Part shown: positions 8,362-15,826 of the stretch, in pieces
Numbering within the stretch: the stretch's first letter is position 1
How the letters are laid out: the number at the start of each line of letters is the position of its first letter
DNA from: Pseudovibrio sp947494035
GTDB taxonomy: Bacteria; Pseudomonadota; Alphaproteobacteria; Rhizobiales; Stappiaceae
Assembly: GCA_947494035.1 (NCBI GenBank)
Contig: CANLTN010000013.1
Coordinates: forward strand, 1 to 64,000
Reading direction: 5' to 3'
DNA: 64,000 nt
Notes under the pieces: model-generated
The model's database searches: none
What the model was told of the DNA's origin: nothing
Seen by the model: the letters and a program-made list of their open reading frames with translations, nothing else
Translations under genes and position numbers: made by a program

Positions 8362-9288
8362 ATGTGCGCAGCTCCATCCGCTCGGCAGTCTTGGGAGCCC
8401 GCATCTGGGCCTACGGGTTCTAGTATGCTCACCTATCTGCGGCGGTTCGCTCGTTCGTTTCCAACGCTTGCGTTGGCAGGGTTGAATATTCGCAAGTGGT
8501 ATCGGGCACGTCAGTTTGGCCCGAATCCATTGGAACGCTCTTTGATTTCTGCGTACCTGCGTGATGAGTTTGTGCTGCATTATCAGCCCATCGTGCGTGT
8601 GACTGACCGTAAGTTGGTTGGCGCGGAAGCGCTGATCAGGTGGGAGCATCCTGAGAATGGCCTGCTGCCCCCTTCCCGCTTTATCACCACGTTGTTCCGA
8701 AGCTGCCTTGGCAAGGATGTTGGGTACTGGGTGATTCATGAAGCCTGTAAAGCGCGTCGTGGTTGGGGTGATCTCGTTGATCCAAACTTCAAGATCTCCG
8801 TGAACATCTGCGGTAGGATATTTGCCGACCCGGACATCGTCTCCCGCATTCAAAAGATCCTGCAGGACACGGATACACCCGGCTATTTTCTGGAGCTCGA
8901 GGTCACCGAGTGGATTGATCTGGATCGGGCACCGCATGCCATGAAGAACCTGCGCACGCTGCAGGAGATGGGCCTTTCTGTTGCCTTTGACGACTTCGGG
9001 ACCGGTTATGCCTCGGTGAAGCACCTGCTTGACTGTCCTGTTGACCGGCTCAAGATTGACCGCAGTTTCGTTTCCGGCGTTCCGCACTCCAAACTGCACA
9101 GTGCGACCTGCGCTCATCTGGTTGAGCTGGCCCACTTGCTGGACATGGAAGTAACGGCAGAGGGCGTGGAGACTGAAGAGCAGATGCAGCTGCTGGAGAG
9201 TAGCGGCTGCACGAATGCTCAAGGTTTCCTGTTCTCGCCAGCTACCTGCGAAGATGGCTTTGCGAATTATCTGCGAGAGAGACATTAG
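8362..9288 (+). CDS. Stand-alone EAL-domain c-di-GMP phosphodiesterase
   Basis: A 308-residue protein that should hydrolyse cyclic di-GMP to pGpG. After about 60 residues without a recognised domain comes a full EAL domain containing GAEALIRW (the EAL signature), NICGRIF (metal-binding Asn), ELEVTEW, FDDFGTGYASVKHL, LKIDRSF (catalytic Lys), EGVET and QGFLFSP. All expected metal and catalytic residues appear present, so it looks active. There is no GGDEF partner domain, receiver or clear membrane segment. The ATG at 8362 follows AAAGGAG with 7-base spacing. It interrupts the usual engB-argB adjacency; its c-di-GMP-linked target (pili, motility or biofilm) cannot be told from context. Confidence 0.9.
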   Translation: MCAAPSARQSWEPASGPTGSSMLTYLRRFARSFPTLALAGLNIRKWYRARQFGPNPLERSLISAYLRDEFVLHYQPIVRVTDRKLVGAEALIRWEHPENGLLPPSRFITTLFRSCLGKDVGYWVIHEACKARRGWGDLVDPNFKISVNICGRIFADPDIVSRIQKILQDTDTPGYFLELEVTEWIDLDRAPHAMKNLRTLQEMGLSVAFDDFGTGYASVKHLLDCPVDRLKIDRSFVSGVPHSKLHSATCAHLVELAHLLDMEVTAEGVETEEQMQLLESSGCTNAQGFLFSPATCEDGFANYLRERH

Positions 9289-9434
9289 GCTATTTCGTCT
9301 GTTACTTGAGTAAATTCACGCTGGTTCAAGTGACGGAACATTTGTGGCGTGATTATAATGCGGTTATATACCTGTCACGCGGTCTGTGTGATTTGCGTAT
9401 CAATCCATTCTTTTCTCCAGGTGTACCAATCGCT

Positions 9435-10322
9435 ATGAGTTTCTCGGAAAACAGTAATCGTGCGCATGTCATTGCCCATGCTCTCCCTTACATGCAGCGT
9501 TATGATGACCGACGTGTTGTTGTAAAGTACGGCGGCAATGCAATGGGAGACGACTCCCTTGCCCGCGCTTTTGCCCGAGATATTACTCTCCTGCGCCAGT
9601 CCGGTGTTCATCCTGTGGTCGTTCATGGTGGCGGTCCTCAGATCGGCTCCATGCTTGAGCGTCTCAACATCAAGAGCGAATTCAAAGGCGGTCTGCGCGT
9701 TACGGACCAGGCAACCGTTGAAATCGTCGAGATGGTGCTGGCTGGCTCCATCAACAAGGGCATTGTTGCCAGCATCAACCGTGAAGGTGGCCGTGCTATT
9801 GGCCTTTGCGGCAAAGATGGTGGCATGGTCACAGCCCGCAAGCTACATCGCAAACACCGTGACCCAGATTCCAAGATCGAGGAAATTCTGGACCTTGGGT
9901 TCGTGGGGGAACCTGAAGACGTGAATGCAAAGGTCCTTGAACTGATCCTTGAGCGTGACCTCATTCCTGTTGTGGCTCCTGTGGCTCCGGGCCGCGATGG
10001 CGCGACCTACAACATCAACGCAGATACCTTTGCTGGTGCCATTGCTGGATCACTCAATGCGAAGCGCCTGTTGTTCTTGACCGATGTACCCGGCGTTCTG
10101 GACAAAGACGGAAAGCTGATCAAGCAGCTGACCCGTGCCGGTGCCCGTGCTCTTATTGAGGATGGCACGATCTCTGGCGGCATGATCCCGAAGGTCGAAA
10201 CATGTCTTGATGCACTTGAACAGGGCGTTGAAGGTGTTGTTATTGTTGACGGCAAAGTTGCACATGCGGTTCTGCTGGAGTTGTTTACCGATCACGGTGC
10301 AGGTACTCTGATCGTCCCTTAA
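9435..10322 (+). CDS. argB: Acetylglutamate kinase
   Basis: A 295-residue amino-acid kinase that phosphorylates N-acetyl-L-glutamate with ATP, the second step of arginine synthesis. The N-terminal helix ALPYMQRYDDRRVVVKYGGNAM carries the nucleotide-binding KYGGNA; VVVHGGGPQIG follows, with INADTFAGAIAGSL and LLFLTDVPGVL later. The N-terminal helical extension is typical of arginine-inhibitable hexameric enzymes. The frame runs 43 residues further upstream, but that part has no family character and the ATG at 9435 fits ArgB starts. Confidence 0.97.
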   Translation: MSFSENSNRAHVIAHALPYMQRYDDRRVVVKYGGNAMGDDSLARAFARDITLLRQSGVHPVVVHGGGPQIGSMLERLNIKSEFKGGLRVTDQATVEIVEMVLAGSINKGIVASINREGGRAIGLCGKDGGMVTARKLHRKHRDPDSKIEEILDLGFVGEPEDVNAKVLELILERDLIPVVAPVAPGRDGATYNINADTFAGAIAGSLNAKRLLFLTDVPGVLDKDGKLIKQLTRAGARALIEDGTISGGMIPKVETCLDALEQGVEGVVIVDGKVAHAVLLELFTDHGAGTLIVP

Positions 10323-10432
10323 GTGTGCTGCGGCCTCCAAGCCAACATCATGCTTCGGGCTCTGATCTCATTCTGATCATTCCTTTGAGATCCGGTGGCG
10401 AGCTTTCGCCACTTCACTTTATTGTTTGTTCC

Positions 10433-10475
10433 AGAGAGGCGAAAGACAGGCGCCTCTCTTGATATCCTAATTTTT
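10433..10475 (+). terminator. Stem-loop between argB and the HAD gene
   Basis: AGAGAGGCG (10433-10441) pairs perfectly with CGCCTCTCT (10451-10459), and a T-rich stretch (CCTAATTTTTTCC) follows after 10 bases. A second, smaller hairpin GTGGCG/CGCCAC lies at 10395-10412. Together they may end or attenuate the argB transcript. Confidence 0.5.
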
Positions 10476-10536
10476 TCCTGTTTTGCTTGGCGTCAAACAA
10501 CAAATATCGGCGGTGCTGCTCGCTGAACGGAGAAGT

Positions 10537-11256
10537 ATGACACAATCCCCATTTAACGGCGTTGAAAGCTGGATTTTTGATCTGGACAACACCCTCTATC
10601 CTCACCACTCAAAGCTATTCGGTCAGATCGACGAGAGGATATCTGAGTTTGTCCAAAAGCTCACCGGGAAACAGGCTCATGAGGCCAGAGAGCTCCAGCT
10701 TACCTATTACAAAGAATATGGAACCACATTACGTGGCCTGATGCTTGAGCATCATATTGAGGCCGACGAGTTTCTCGAATTCGTGCATGACATCGACCAT
10801 TCGGTTCTGGACCCTAATCCGCAGCTTGCGGAGGCGATCAATCAACTGCCGGGCAAATGCTATATTTTGACCAACGGAACGCGGAAACATGCAGAGTCTG
10901 TCGCCAACCGTCTTGGGATTACTGATCACTTTGAAGATATCTTCGGCATTGTGGAAGCAGACCTTGTCCCGAAACCTGCTGCTGAGACTTACCGACGCTT
11001 TCTTGAGAAGAATGGCATTCTCCCCAACAAGGCAGCGATGTTTGAGGATCTGTCACGCAATCTGATTGTACCAAACTCTCTTGGGATGCGGACAGTTTTG
11101 GTTATTCCAGACGGAACACGCGAGGTTTTCCGCGAAGATTGGGAGCTTTCAAACGGCACTGAGCCCCATATCGACTTTGTAACTGACCATCTGGATGGCT
11201 TTCTCCATAACATCCTAAGGGAACTCAAGAATTCGGTTAATTCTTACAAAGCATGA
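10537..11256 (+). CDS. HAD-family pyrimidine 5'-nucleotidase
   Basis: A 239-residue haloacid-dehalogenase-type hydrolase of the SDT1/pyrimidine 5'-nucleotidase group. Motif I is DLDNTLYP, motif II is LTNGT, the motif III Lys is in VPKPAAETY, and motif IV is MFEDLSRNL. It should dephosphorylate a small nucleotide, probably UMP/CMP-like; the substrate is inferred from the family. The ATG at 10537 follows GGAGAAGT; a longer frame upstream is not supported. Its position after argB and before dapD recalls the rhizobial order. Confidence 0.88.
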   Translation: MTQSPFNGVESWIFDLDNTLYPHHSKLFGQIDERISEFVQKLTGKQAHEARELQLTYYKEYGTTLRGLMLEHHIEADEFLEFVHDIDHSVLDPNPQLAEAINQLPGKCYILTNGTRKHAESVANRLGITDHFEDIFGIVEADLVPKPAAETYRRFLEKNGILPNKAAMFEDLSRNLIVPNSLGMRTVLVIPDGTREVFREDWELSNGTEPHIDFVTDHLDGFLHNILRELKNSVNSYKA

Positions 11257-11299
11257 TGCCCCTTGGTTTTACGTATTAACCTCCAGTAGGGGCAGTTTT
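11257..11299 (+). terminator. Weak hairpin after the HAD nucleotidase
   Basis: TGCCCCT (11257-11263) can pair with AGGGGCA (11287-11293), followed by GTTTTGG. The loop is long, so this is only a possible terminator. Confidence 0.3.
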
Positions 11300-11425
11300 G
11301 GTCAAAAATTGCAAAATTTGCGCGTAATATGGCCAAAAGAGAAAAAATATCACGATCATCTGGACGAATGCCTATTTTCCCTTTATTGAGATTAATTCAA
11401 GAACTCATAAAGAAGGGCATTCGTC

Positions 11426-12319
11426 ATGGTTTCACTGCGCGCGCTACACGCATTCTCACTGCTGGCCAAACATGGCCGCGCCGCTCGCGCAGCAGAAGAT
11501 CTTGGTGTTACACCCTCCGCTCTGACGCACTTGCTGCGTTCGCTTGAGAATGAACTTGGCGCGGCTCTTGTTATTCGTGACGGCCGCGGCCTTGCGCTGA
11601 CTGAGGAAGGCCAGCGCCTTTCCTCCAATCTGGGCAACTCGTTTGACCAGATCGAGCATGCTGTGGAAGCCTTCCGGCGCAGAAGTCGGACTGAGCTGCG
11701 CATTTCTACCCTTTCTACTGTAGCCACCCGCTGGCTAATTCCGCGTTTGCCGGACTTTCAGGAGAAGCATCCGGATATTGAGTTGCTGATCTCGACGAGC
11801 ATGCGCATGGTAGACCTTGACCGGGAAAGCTATGACTGTGCGATCCGGCTGGGGGATGGGGCGTGGCCTCATGTGGAGCGAAATATGCTCTGGCAGGAGG
11901 ATCTGGTTGTTGCCTTTGCTCCCCAGCTGAGTAATGGCGATCCGAATCCAGACATCAAGCTGCTGGACAAATTGAAGCTACTTCATACATCCTCCCGACG
12001 TGAAGACTGGCCGCGCTGGCTGAATGGTACGGGCCTGCCAACTTCCAACCAGATCTCCGGTGCCATGTTTGAGAGCCGGAATATGGCTATTCAGGCTGCT
12101 GTTGCGGGCATGGGTGCAATTGCAATTGATACCCGTTTTGTTGAGCAGGAAGTGGCCGCTGGCCACCTTGTTGTGCCGGATTGGCCGCGCCTTTCTCTTG
12201 AGAGCGGTTATTGGTTTGTCAGAAACTCCAATCGCCCGTTGACCCGTCCGGTTGCCTCTTTCCAGAAGTGGCTGATGGAGCAGTCTCAGCAGCCGATCAA
12301 GGGACCTGAAACAACCTAA
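11426..12319 (+). CDS. LysR-type transcriptional regulator (GcvA-like)
   Basis: A 297-residue LysR regulator. The N-terminal winged helix (about 1-60) reads LRALHAFSLLAKHGRAARAAEDLGVTPSALTHLLRSLE in two overlapping stretches, and the effector-binding domain begins near residue 90 (LRISTLSTVATRWLIPRL). The form ATRWLIPRLPDFQ...PDIELLISTS resembles GcvA-type members. The ATG at 11426 has AAGAAGGG upstream. It is flanked by argB/HAD and dapD on the same strand with no divergent partner, so its target cannot be inferred. Confidence 0.9.
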   Translation: MVSLRALHAFSLLAKHGRAARAAEDLGVTPSALTHLLRSLENELGAALVIRDGRGLALTEEGQRLSSNLGNSFDQIEHAVEAFRRRSRTELRISTLSTVATRWLIPRLPDFQEKHPDIELLISTSMRMVDLDRESYDCAIRLGDGAWPHVERNMLWQEDLVVAFAPQLSNGDPNPDIKLLDKLKLLHTSSRREDWPRWLNGTGLPTSNQISGAMFESRNMAIQAAVAGMGAIAIDTRFVEQEVAAGHLVVPDWPRLSLESGYWFVRNSNRPLTRPVASFQKWLMEQSQQPIKGPETT

Positions 12320-12429
12320 ATCGATAGATGAGACAACCGGAAGCCAGATAGTATTGACTTCTGGTTGGCGCTTGCGTACGCCTCGGTAACTCTAATTCGT
12401 AACCCAATAAATGTGAGAGTCTGCCGCCA

Positions 12430-13281
12430 ATGAGCCAGATTGATCTTGCGGCCCTTGAGGCCACCATCAACGCTGCGTTTGATGACCGTGACAATGTAAA
12501 CACCGACACCACTGGTGACGTGCGTGATGCTGTAAACACCGCACTGAACCTGATGGACCACGGTAAGCTGCGTGTCGCAGAGAAAACCTCTGGTGATTGG
12601 GTCGTAAACCAGTGGGTGAAAAAAGCAGTGCTGCTTTCGTTCCGCCTGAACCCGATGCAAATCATCAAAGGTGGTCCTGACGAAGCTCCGTGGTGGGATA
12701 AAGTTCCTTCCAAGTTTGACGGCTGGAGTGCTATTGATTTTGAAGAAGCTGGTTTCCGTGCAGTTCCTGGCTCCATCGTTCGCCGTTCTGCTTTCGTCGG
12801 CAAGTCCGCAGTTCTGATGCCTTCCTTCGTAAACCTTGGTGCTTACGTGGACGAAGGTACCATGGTTGATACTTGGGTGACTGTTGGTTCCTGTGCCCAG
12901 ATCGGCAAAAACGTTCACCTTTCGGGCGGTGTTGGCATTGGCGGTGTTCTTGAGCCGCTTCAGGCTGGCCCTGTTATCATTGAAGACAACTGCTTCATCG
13001 GTGCGCGTTCCGAAGTCGTTGAAGGCGTGATCGTGCGCGAAGGTGCAGTGCTGGCGATGGGCGTGTTCATCTCCGCAACCACCAAGATCATCGACCGTAA
13101 CACCGGTGAGGTTTTCGTAGGTGAAGTTCCTGCATACTCCGTTGTTGTTCCGGGCACCATGCCAGGTAAACCACTGCCAGACGGCACCCCAGGCCCAGGC
13201 CTTGCCTGTGCGGTTATCGTGAAGCGTGTTGATGCACAGACCCGTTCCAAAACCTCTGTGAACGACCTGCTGCGCGACTGA
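12430..13281 (+). CDS. dapD: Tetrahydrodipicolinate N-succinyltransferase
   Basis: A 283-residue left-handed beta-helix acyltransferase that succinylates tetrahydrodipicolinate in lysine and diaminopimelate synthesis. The N-terminal helical domain (1-100) leads into hexapeptide repeats such as GAYVDEGTMVDTWVTVGSCAQIG and GGVGIGGVLEPLQAGPVIIEDNCFIGARSEVVEG (each quoted in part). Its product goes through later steps to DapE, which is encoded at 43.8-45.0 kb in this window. A clear terminator follows. Confidence 0.97.
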   Translation: MSQIDLAALEATINAAFDDRDNVNTDTTGDVRDAVNTALNLMDHGKLRVAEKTSGDWVVNQWVKKAVLLSFRLNPMQIIKGGPDEAPWWDKVPSKFDGWSAIDFEEAGFRAVPGSIVRRSAFVGKSAVLMPSFVNLGAYVDEGTMVDTWVTVGSCAQIGKNVHLSGGVGIGGVLEPLQAGPVIIEDNCFIGARSEVVEGVIVREGAVLAMGVFISATTKIIDRNTGEVFVGEVPAYSVVVPGTMPGKPLPDGTPGPGLACAVIVKRVDAQTRSKTSVNDLLRD

Positions 13282-13305
13282 TTTTTTGATCAAATCTGAT
13301 CAAGG

Positions 13306-13338
13306 AAAGCCGGGGCAAATGCTCCGGCTTTATTCTTT
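13306..13338 (+). terminator. Rho-independent terminator after dapD
   Basis: AAAGCCGG (13306-13313) pairs with CCGGCTTT (13324-13331) around GGCAAATGCT, followed by a T-rich tail (ATTCTTTG). It lies 24 bases past the dapD stop. Confidence 0.8.
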
Positions 13339-13433
13339 GTATGCATGCATTCTTTTCTGAACACATATACTCAAGATGCTTGTTGCTTCGCAGGAGCGCA
13401 TGGGTATATTGCGCTTAGAATTTGCGAGGCCCC

Positions 13434-13892
13434 ATGAATAAGAACAGCAATCTGCACAAGCTTGTCTTCAAGCTGGACCCACATGACTGGCACGGCATTG
13501 AGAGTGAAACTGTGTGGGTGCGCTCACTCGGTGGCAATCGCTATAAGCTGGAAAATACGCCCTTTTTTGCCTGCGGCGTTGCCAATGGCGATGAGCTGCT
13601 TGCCAACAGAGAAAGAGGGCAGCTTGTCTTTGACCGGGTTGCCAAGCCTTCCGGAAACTCCACCTACCGGATCATGGTGGAAGAGACCACGCAGCCCGAA
13701 GAATTTGCCAAACAATGGGGCAAGCTGGAGAAGCTTGGTTGCACATGTGAAGACATTGATGCCGACCCACCGCTGTTCAGCGTGGACGTTCCTGTGTCTG
13801 TCGATATCCATGCGGCCTACTCGATCCTTGAAGAAGGGGAAGGTCTTGGTATCTGGGCATTTGAAGAAGGTCACTGCGGGCATCAGGTCTAG
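13434..13892 (+). CDS. DUF4265 domain-containing protein
   Basis: A 152-residue soluble protein that resembles the DUF4265 family (pattern ESETVWVRSLGGNRYKLEN, FFACGVANGDEL, and a C-terminal ...EEGEGLGIWAFEEGHCGHQ). No catalytic motif or membrane segment is apparent and the function is unknown. The ATG at 13434 has AGGC just upstream; an in-frame TTG four codons earlier is the alternative. It appears to be a single-gene unit between dapD's terminator and its own. Confidence 0.7.
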   Translation: MNKNSNLHKLVFKLDPHDWHGIESETVWVRSLGGNRYKLENTPFFACGVANGDELLANRERGQLVFDRVAKPSGNSTYRIMVEETTQPEEFAKQWGKLEKLGCTCEDIDADPPLFSVDVPVSVDIHAAYSILEEGEGLGIWAFEEGHCGHQV

Positions 13893-13928
13893 CCTCCGAC
13901 CAGATCCAAGCTGACAACGACGATTATC

Positions 13929-13956
13929 ACCGCGTGGTTTTCCATGCGGTGTTTTT
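13929..13956 (+). terminator. Rho-independent terminator after the DUF4265 gene
   Basis: ACCGCGTGG (13929-13937) pairs with CCATGCGGT (13942-13950, one G-U) around a short TTTT loop, then GTTTTTG. It should stop transcription before the structured region that follows. Confidence 0.8.
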
Positions 13957-13997
13957 GTCTGAAGCCCGCTGAAACGGGTGGAGCAAGGCGAACAGGC

Positions 13998-14320
13998 TCT
14001 GCCTGCGCTACTTGTTAAATATGTTTCTTCGGCATTGGCTGCTCGCCTCGCCCGGGTCTTTTATCATGAACACGCGGGCTCCCTCTCGGACAGGCGCGAC
14101 TGGCACGTTTCCGTGTCATTGGCAGTTTCCTGCCACCACCGGACGCCCTCCGGAACGACCCCAAGCTCCCTTTCACCGCTGTGGCCTCAAAAGGGTATTG
14201 CGCTTCACCGGACCTCCCGACACGATACGTTACCTCATGCCGGTAGCCCAACCCCACCCACGCCGAGGGACGGACGGTCCACCCCTGCCCGATTGCGTGG
14301 GCACGGGATTAAGAATACGG
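13998..14320 (-). ncRNA. Candidate orphan OMEGA/HEARO-type structured RNA
   Basis: The protein-free stretch 13957-14430 carries ordered inverted repeats that read well on the minus strand. An outer stem pairs CCCACGC (14301-14295) with GCGTGGG (14263-14257). Next come TTGGGCTACC, a hairpin with a GGCATGA loop (GTTACC/GGTAGC, 14230-14246), and the segment TCGGGAGGTCC. Then follow a CCGGA/TCCGG hairpin (14139-14153) and two hairpins closed by GAAA tetraloops: TGGCAG/CTGCCA (14120-14135) and CACG/CGTG (14104-14115). The GAAA loops occur only on the minus strand, which fixes the sense. The order outer stem, TGGGCT, short hairpin, TAACG, TCGRGARGT recalls the scaffold of IscB/IsrB guide RNAs as I remember them. 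No iscB, isrB or tnpA gene is in the window. Ends are approximate. Confidence 0.5.
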
Positions 14321-14430
14321 ACGGAATGTGTGAGGGGGATAAGTTTTTTGGGGAGCTTAAGGGCGCTATTAATTTTACAAGCGCCCTGCTCCGCATTCCC
14401 GCAGCTGATGCGAGATGCCAGTGTCTGGCT

Positions 14431-15048
14431 TTAGAGCGGAAGGCCGAGCTGTTTCAGGTCTGAACGAAGCTTGTCTGCCTCTGAGAAGTGCAGTGCCTTC
14501 ATGCCGATGTCTTGCGCGGCGTCAACATTCTTCAACGTGTCATCGATGAACACGAGCTCAGATGGGTTGAGGCCGTTCCGCTCAAACAAAATATTGTAGA
14601 TCTTGGCATCTGGCTTCAGCAGTTTCTCATCACCTGAGATGACAGTGTCAATGAAGCTGTCAGCAAGGAACGGGAAGATGCGCTTTGCTTCTTCAAACTT
14701 CTCGGTAGAAAAGTTTGTGATGGCATAGAGGGGAACCCCCTTCTCCTTGAGGTCTTTCAGGAGTGCCACATTGGCCTCAATTGCACCGCCGAGCATGTCT
14801 TCCCAACGCTCGTAGTAGGCTTTGATCCACTCTTCATACTGTGGGAATTTTTCGAGGCGCTCAGAAATGGCTTCATTCCATGGGCGGCCACGGTCCTGCT
14901 CCAAATTCCACTCGTAGGGACACACCTCATTCAGGAAGTATTCGCGCTCGGATGCATCGGGGATCAGATCATTATACAAGTTCTCTGGGTCCCATAAGAT
15001 CAGGACGTTCCCAATATCAAACACGACTGCAGTCACCGGTGAGGACAT
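14431..15048 (-). CDS. HAD-IA family hydrolase
   Basis: A 205-residue HAD-superfamily phosphatase or dehalogenase-like enzyme. Motif I is VFDIGNVL, motif II is ITNFST, the Lys motif is LLKPDAKIY and motif IV is VFIDDTLKNVDAA. The length and the LILWDPENLY N-terminal pattern fit the subgroup that includes YihX-like alpha-glucose-1-phosphatases and the phosphatase domain of soluble epoxide hydrolase. The substrate is unknown. The ATG at 15048 has a strong AAAGGAG site. It lies 102 bases downstream of the truncated dienelactone hydrolase gene on the same strand. Confidence 0.87.
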   Translation of the reverse strand: MSSPVTAVVFDIGNVLILWDPENLYNDLIPDASEREYFLNEVCPYEWNLEQDRGRPWNEAISERLEKFPQYEEWIKAYYERWEDMLGGAIEANVALLKDLKEKGVPLYAITNFSTEKFEEAKRIFPFLADSFIDTVISGDEKLLKPDAKIYNILFERNGLNPSELVFIDDTLKNVDAAQDIGMKALHFSEADKLRSDLKQLGLPL

Positions 15049-15150
15049 GCCCAGCTCCTTTCCTTGCCAATTTTTGTTAGCTCTTTTTGTATTTGCTCAG
15101 GCTGGAGGACGCAATGCGGGAAACTGCAACCTGATACGAACAGTGTCGGC

Positions 15151-15639
15151 TTAAGCCGCCGCCAGCAATGGAAGCTCAGGCATCATATCACATTTTGAGA
15201 TGCATTCTGCAACCTGCTCGCCAAGACCAAAGCCATGGACGACCACGCTGACCGGCTCTACTTCCTCGACGCTTTCAAGCAGCTGCAATCCTGCGCAGAC
15301 ATTCGCCAGCAATTCGTGCTTGTGCTCTGTTGCCAGCATAGCTTCCACCAGCGGCCCGGCTTCTTCTCTGGACTGGGGAACCTTGCCGCCGAACAGGTCG
15401 AGGAGGAACACGGCGTAACCTTGTTCTGCGATTTTTGCCGCCTGTTGGATGGCTGCGTCGGTCAATCCGTTCCAGTCATGAAACAGCAAAAGTGCCGGAA
15501 GTTTCTTAGCGGTTCTGGGTACAATAATGTAGGCTAGATTTCTTTGGTGGTATTCTACCAGACGCAACTCAGCGGCGGTCAGAGAAACCGGAAGTGCAAG
15601 TGTGGTTGCTGCGATAATCATCGGAATGCCAGTGTTCAT
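15151..15639 (-). CDS. Truncated, probably inactive dienelactone hydrolase-like protein
   Basis: A 162-residue protein with an N-terminal signal sequence (about 1-22, ending LTAAE) and the first part of an alpha/beta-hydrolase of the dienelactone hydrolase type: ALLLFHDWNGLTDAAIQQ and AEQGYAVFLLDLFGGK. The nucleophile elbow should read GxCxG or GxSxG; here it is GFGLG, with Leu in place of the nucleophile. The protein then ends about 20 residues later, so the C-terminal Asp and His of the triad are missing (family members are usually about 230-290 residues). It may be a decayed gene or a binding protein without hydrolase activity. Confidence 0.65.
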   Translation of the reverse strand: MNTGIPMIIAATTLALPVSLTAAELRLVEYHQRNLAYIIVPRTAKKLPALLLFHDWNGLTDAAIQQAAKIAEQGYAVFLLDLFGGKVPQSREEAGPLVEAMLATEHKHELLANVCAGLQLLESVEEVEPVSVVVHGFGLGEQVAECISKCDMMPELPLLAAA

Positions 15640-15752
15640 TTATGCTCTGAATATGAGATATGCATATTTCATTATATCAATTTTCTTTATGTTAAAAGGC
15701 ATCGGAACATGTTTGGGCAACTCTCCAGCCTGCTTCAATAGGTCTAGGCAAA

Positions 15753-15795
15753 CAAAAAAGAAGCCGCACTTCTCCTTGTAGAAAAGTGCGGCTTA
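15753..15795 (-). terminator. Rho-independent terminator after ackA
   Basis: AAGCCGCACTT (15761-15771) pairs with AAGTGCGGCTT (15784-15794). On the minus strand the 3' arm runs into CTTTTTTG, a good U-tract. It lies 32 bases past the ackA stop and closes the pta-ackA unit. Confidence 0.88.
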
Positions 15796-15826
15796 AACGG
15801 TGTGATCGAGACCACGTATGGGTCGA

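Noticed and set aside
13998..14320. RNase P RNA, tmRNA, SRP RNA or cobalamin riboswitch as the identity of the structured region
   Set aside because: I looked for the conserved GAGGAAAGTCCGGGC of RNase P RNA, the tRNA-like end of tmRNA, the GGAAGGAAGCAGCC of SRP RNA and the B12 box, and found none.
13978..14463. A 161-residue plus-strand open frame and a 140-residue overlapping frame in the 14-kb gap
   Set aside because: Composition follows the inverted repeats of the structured region; no ribosome site, no family pattern, and it overlaps the end of the HAD gene on the other strand.
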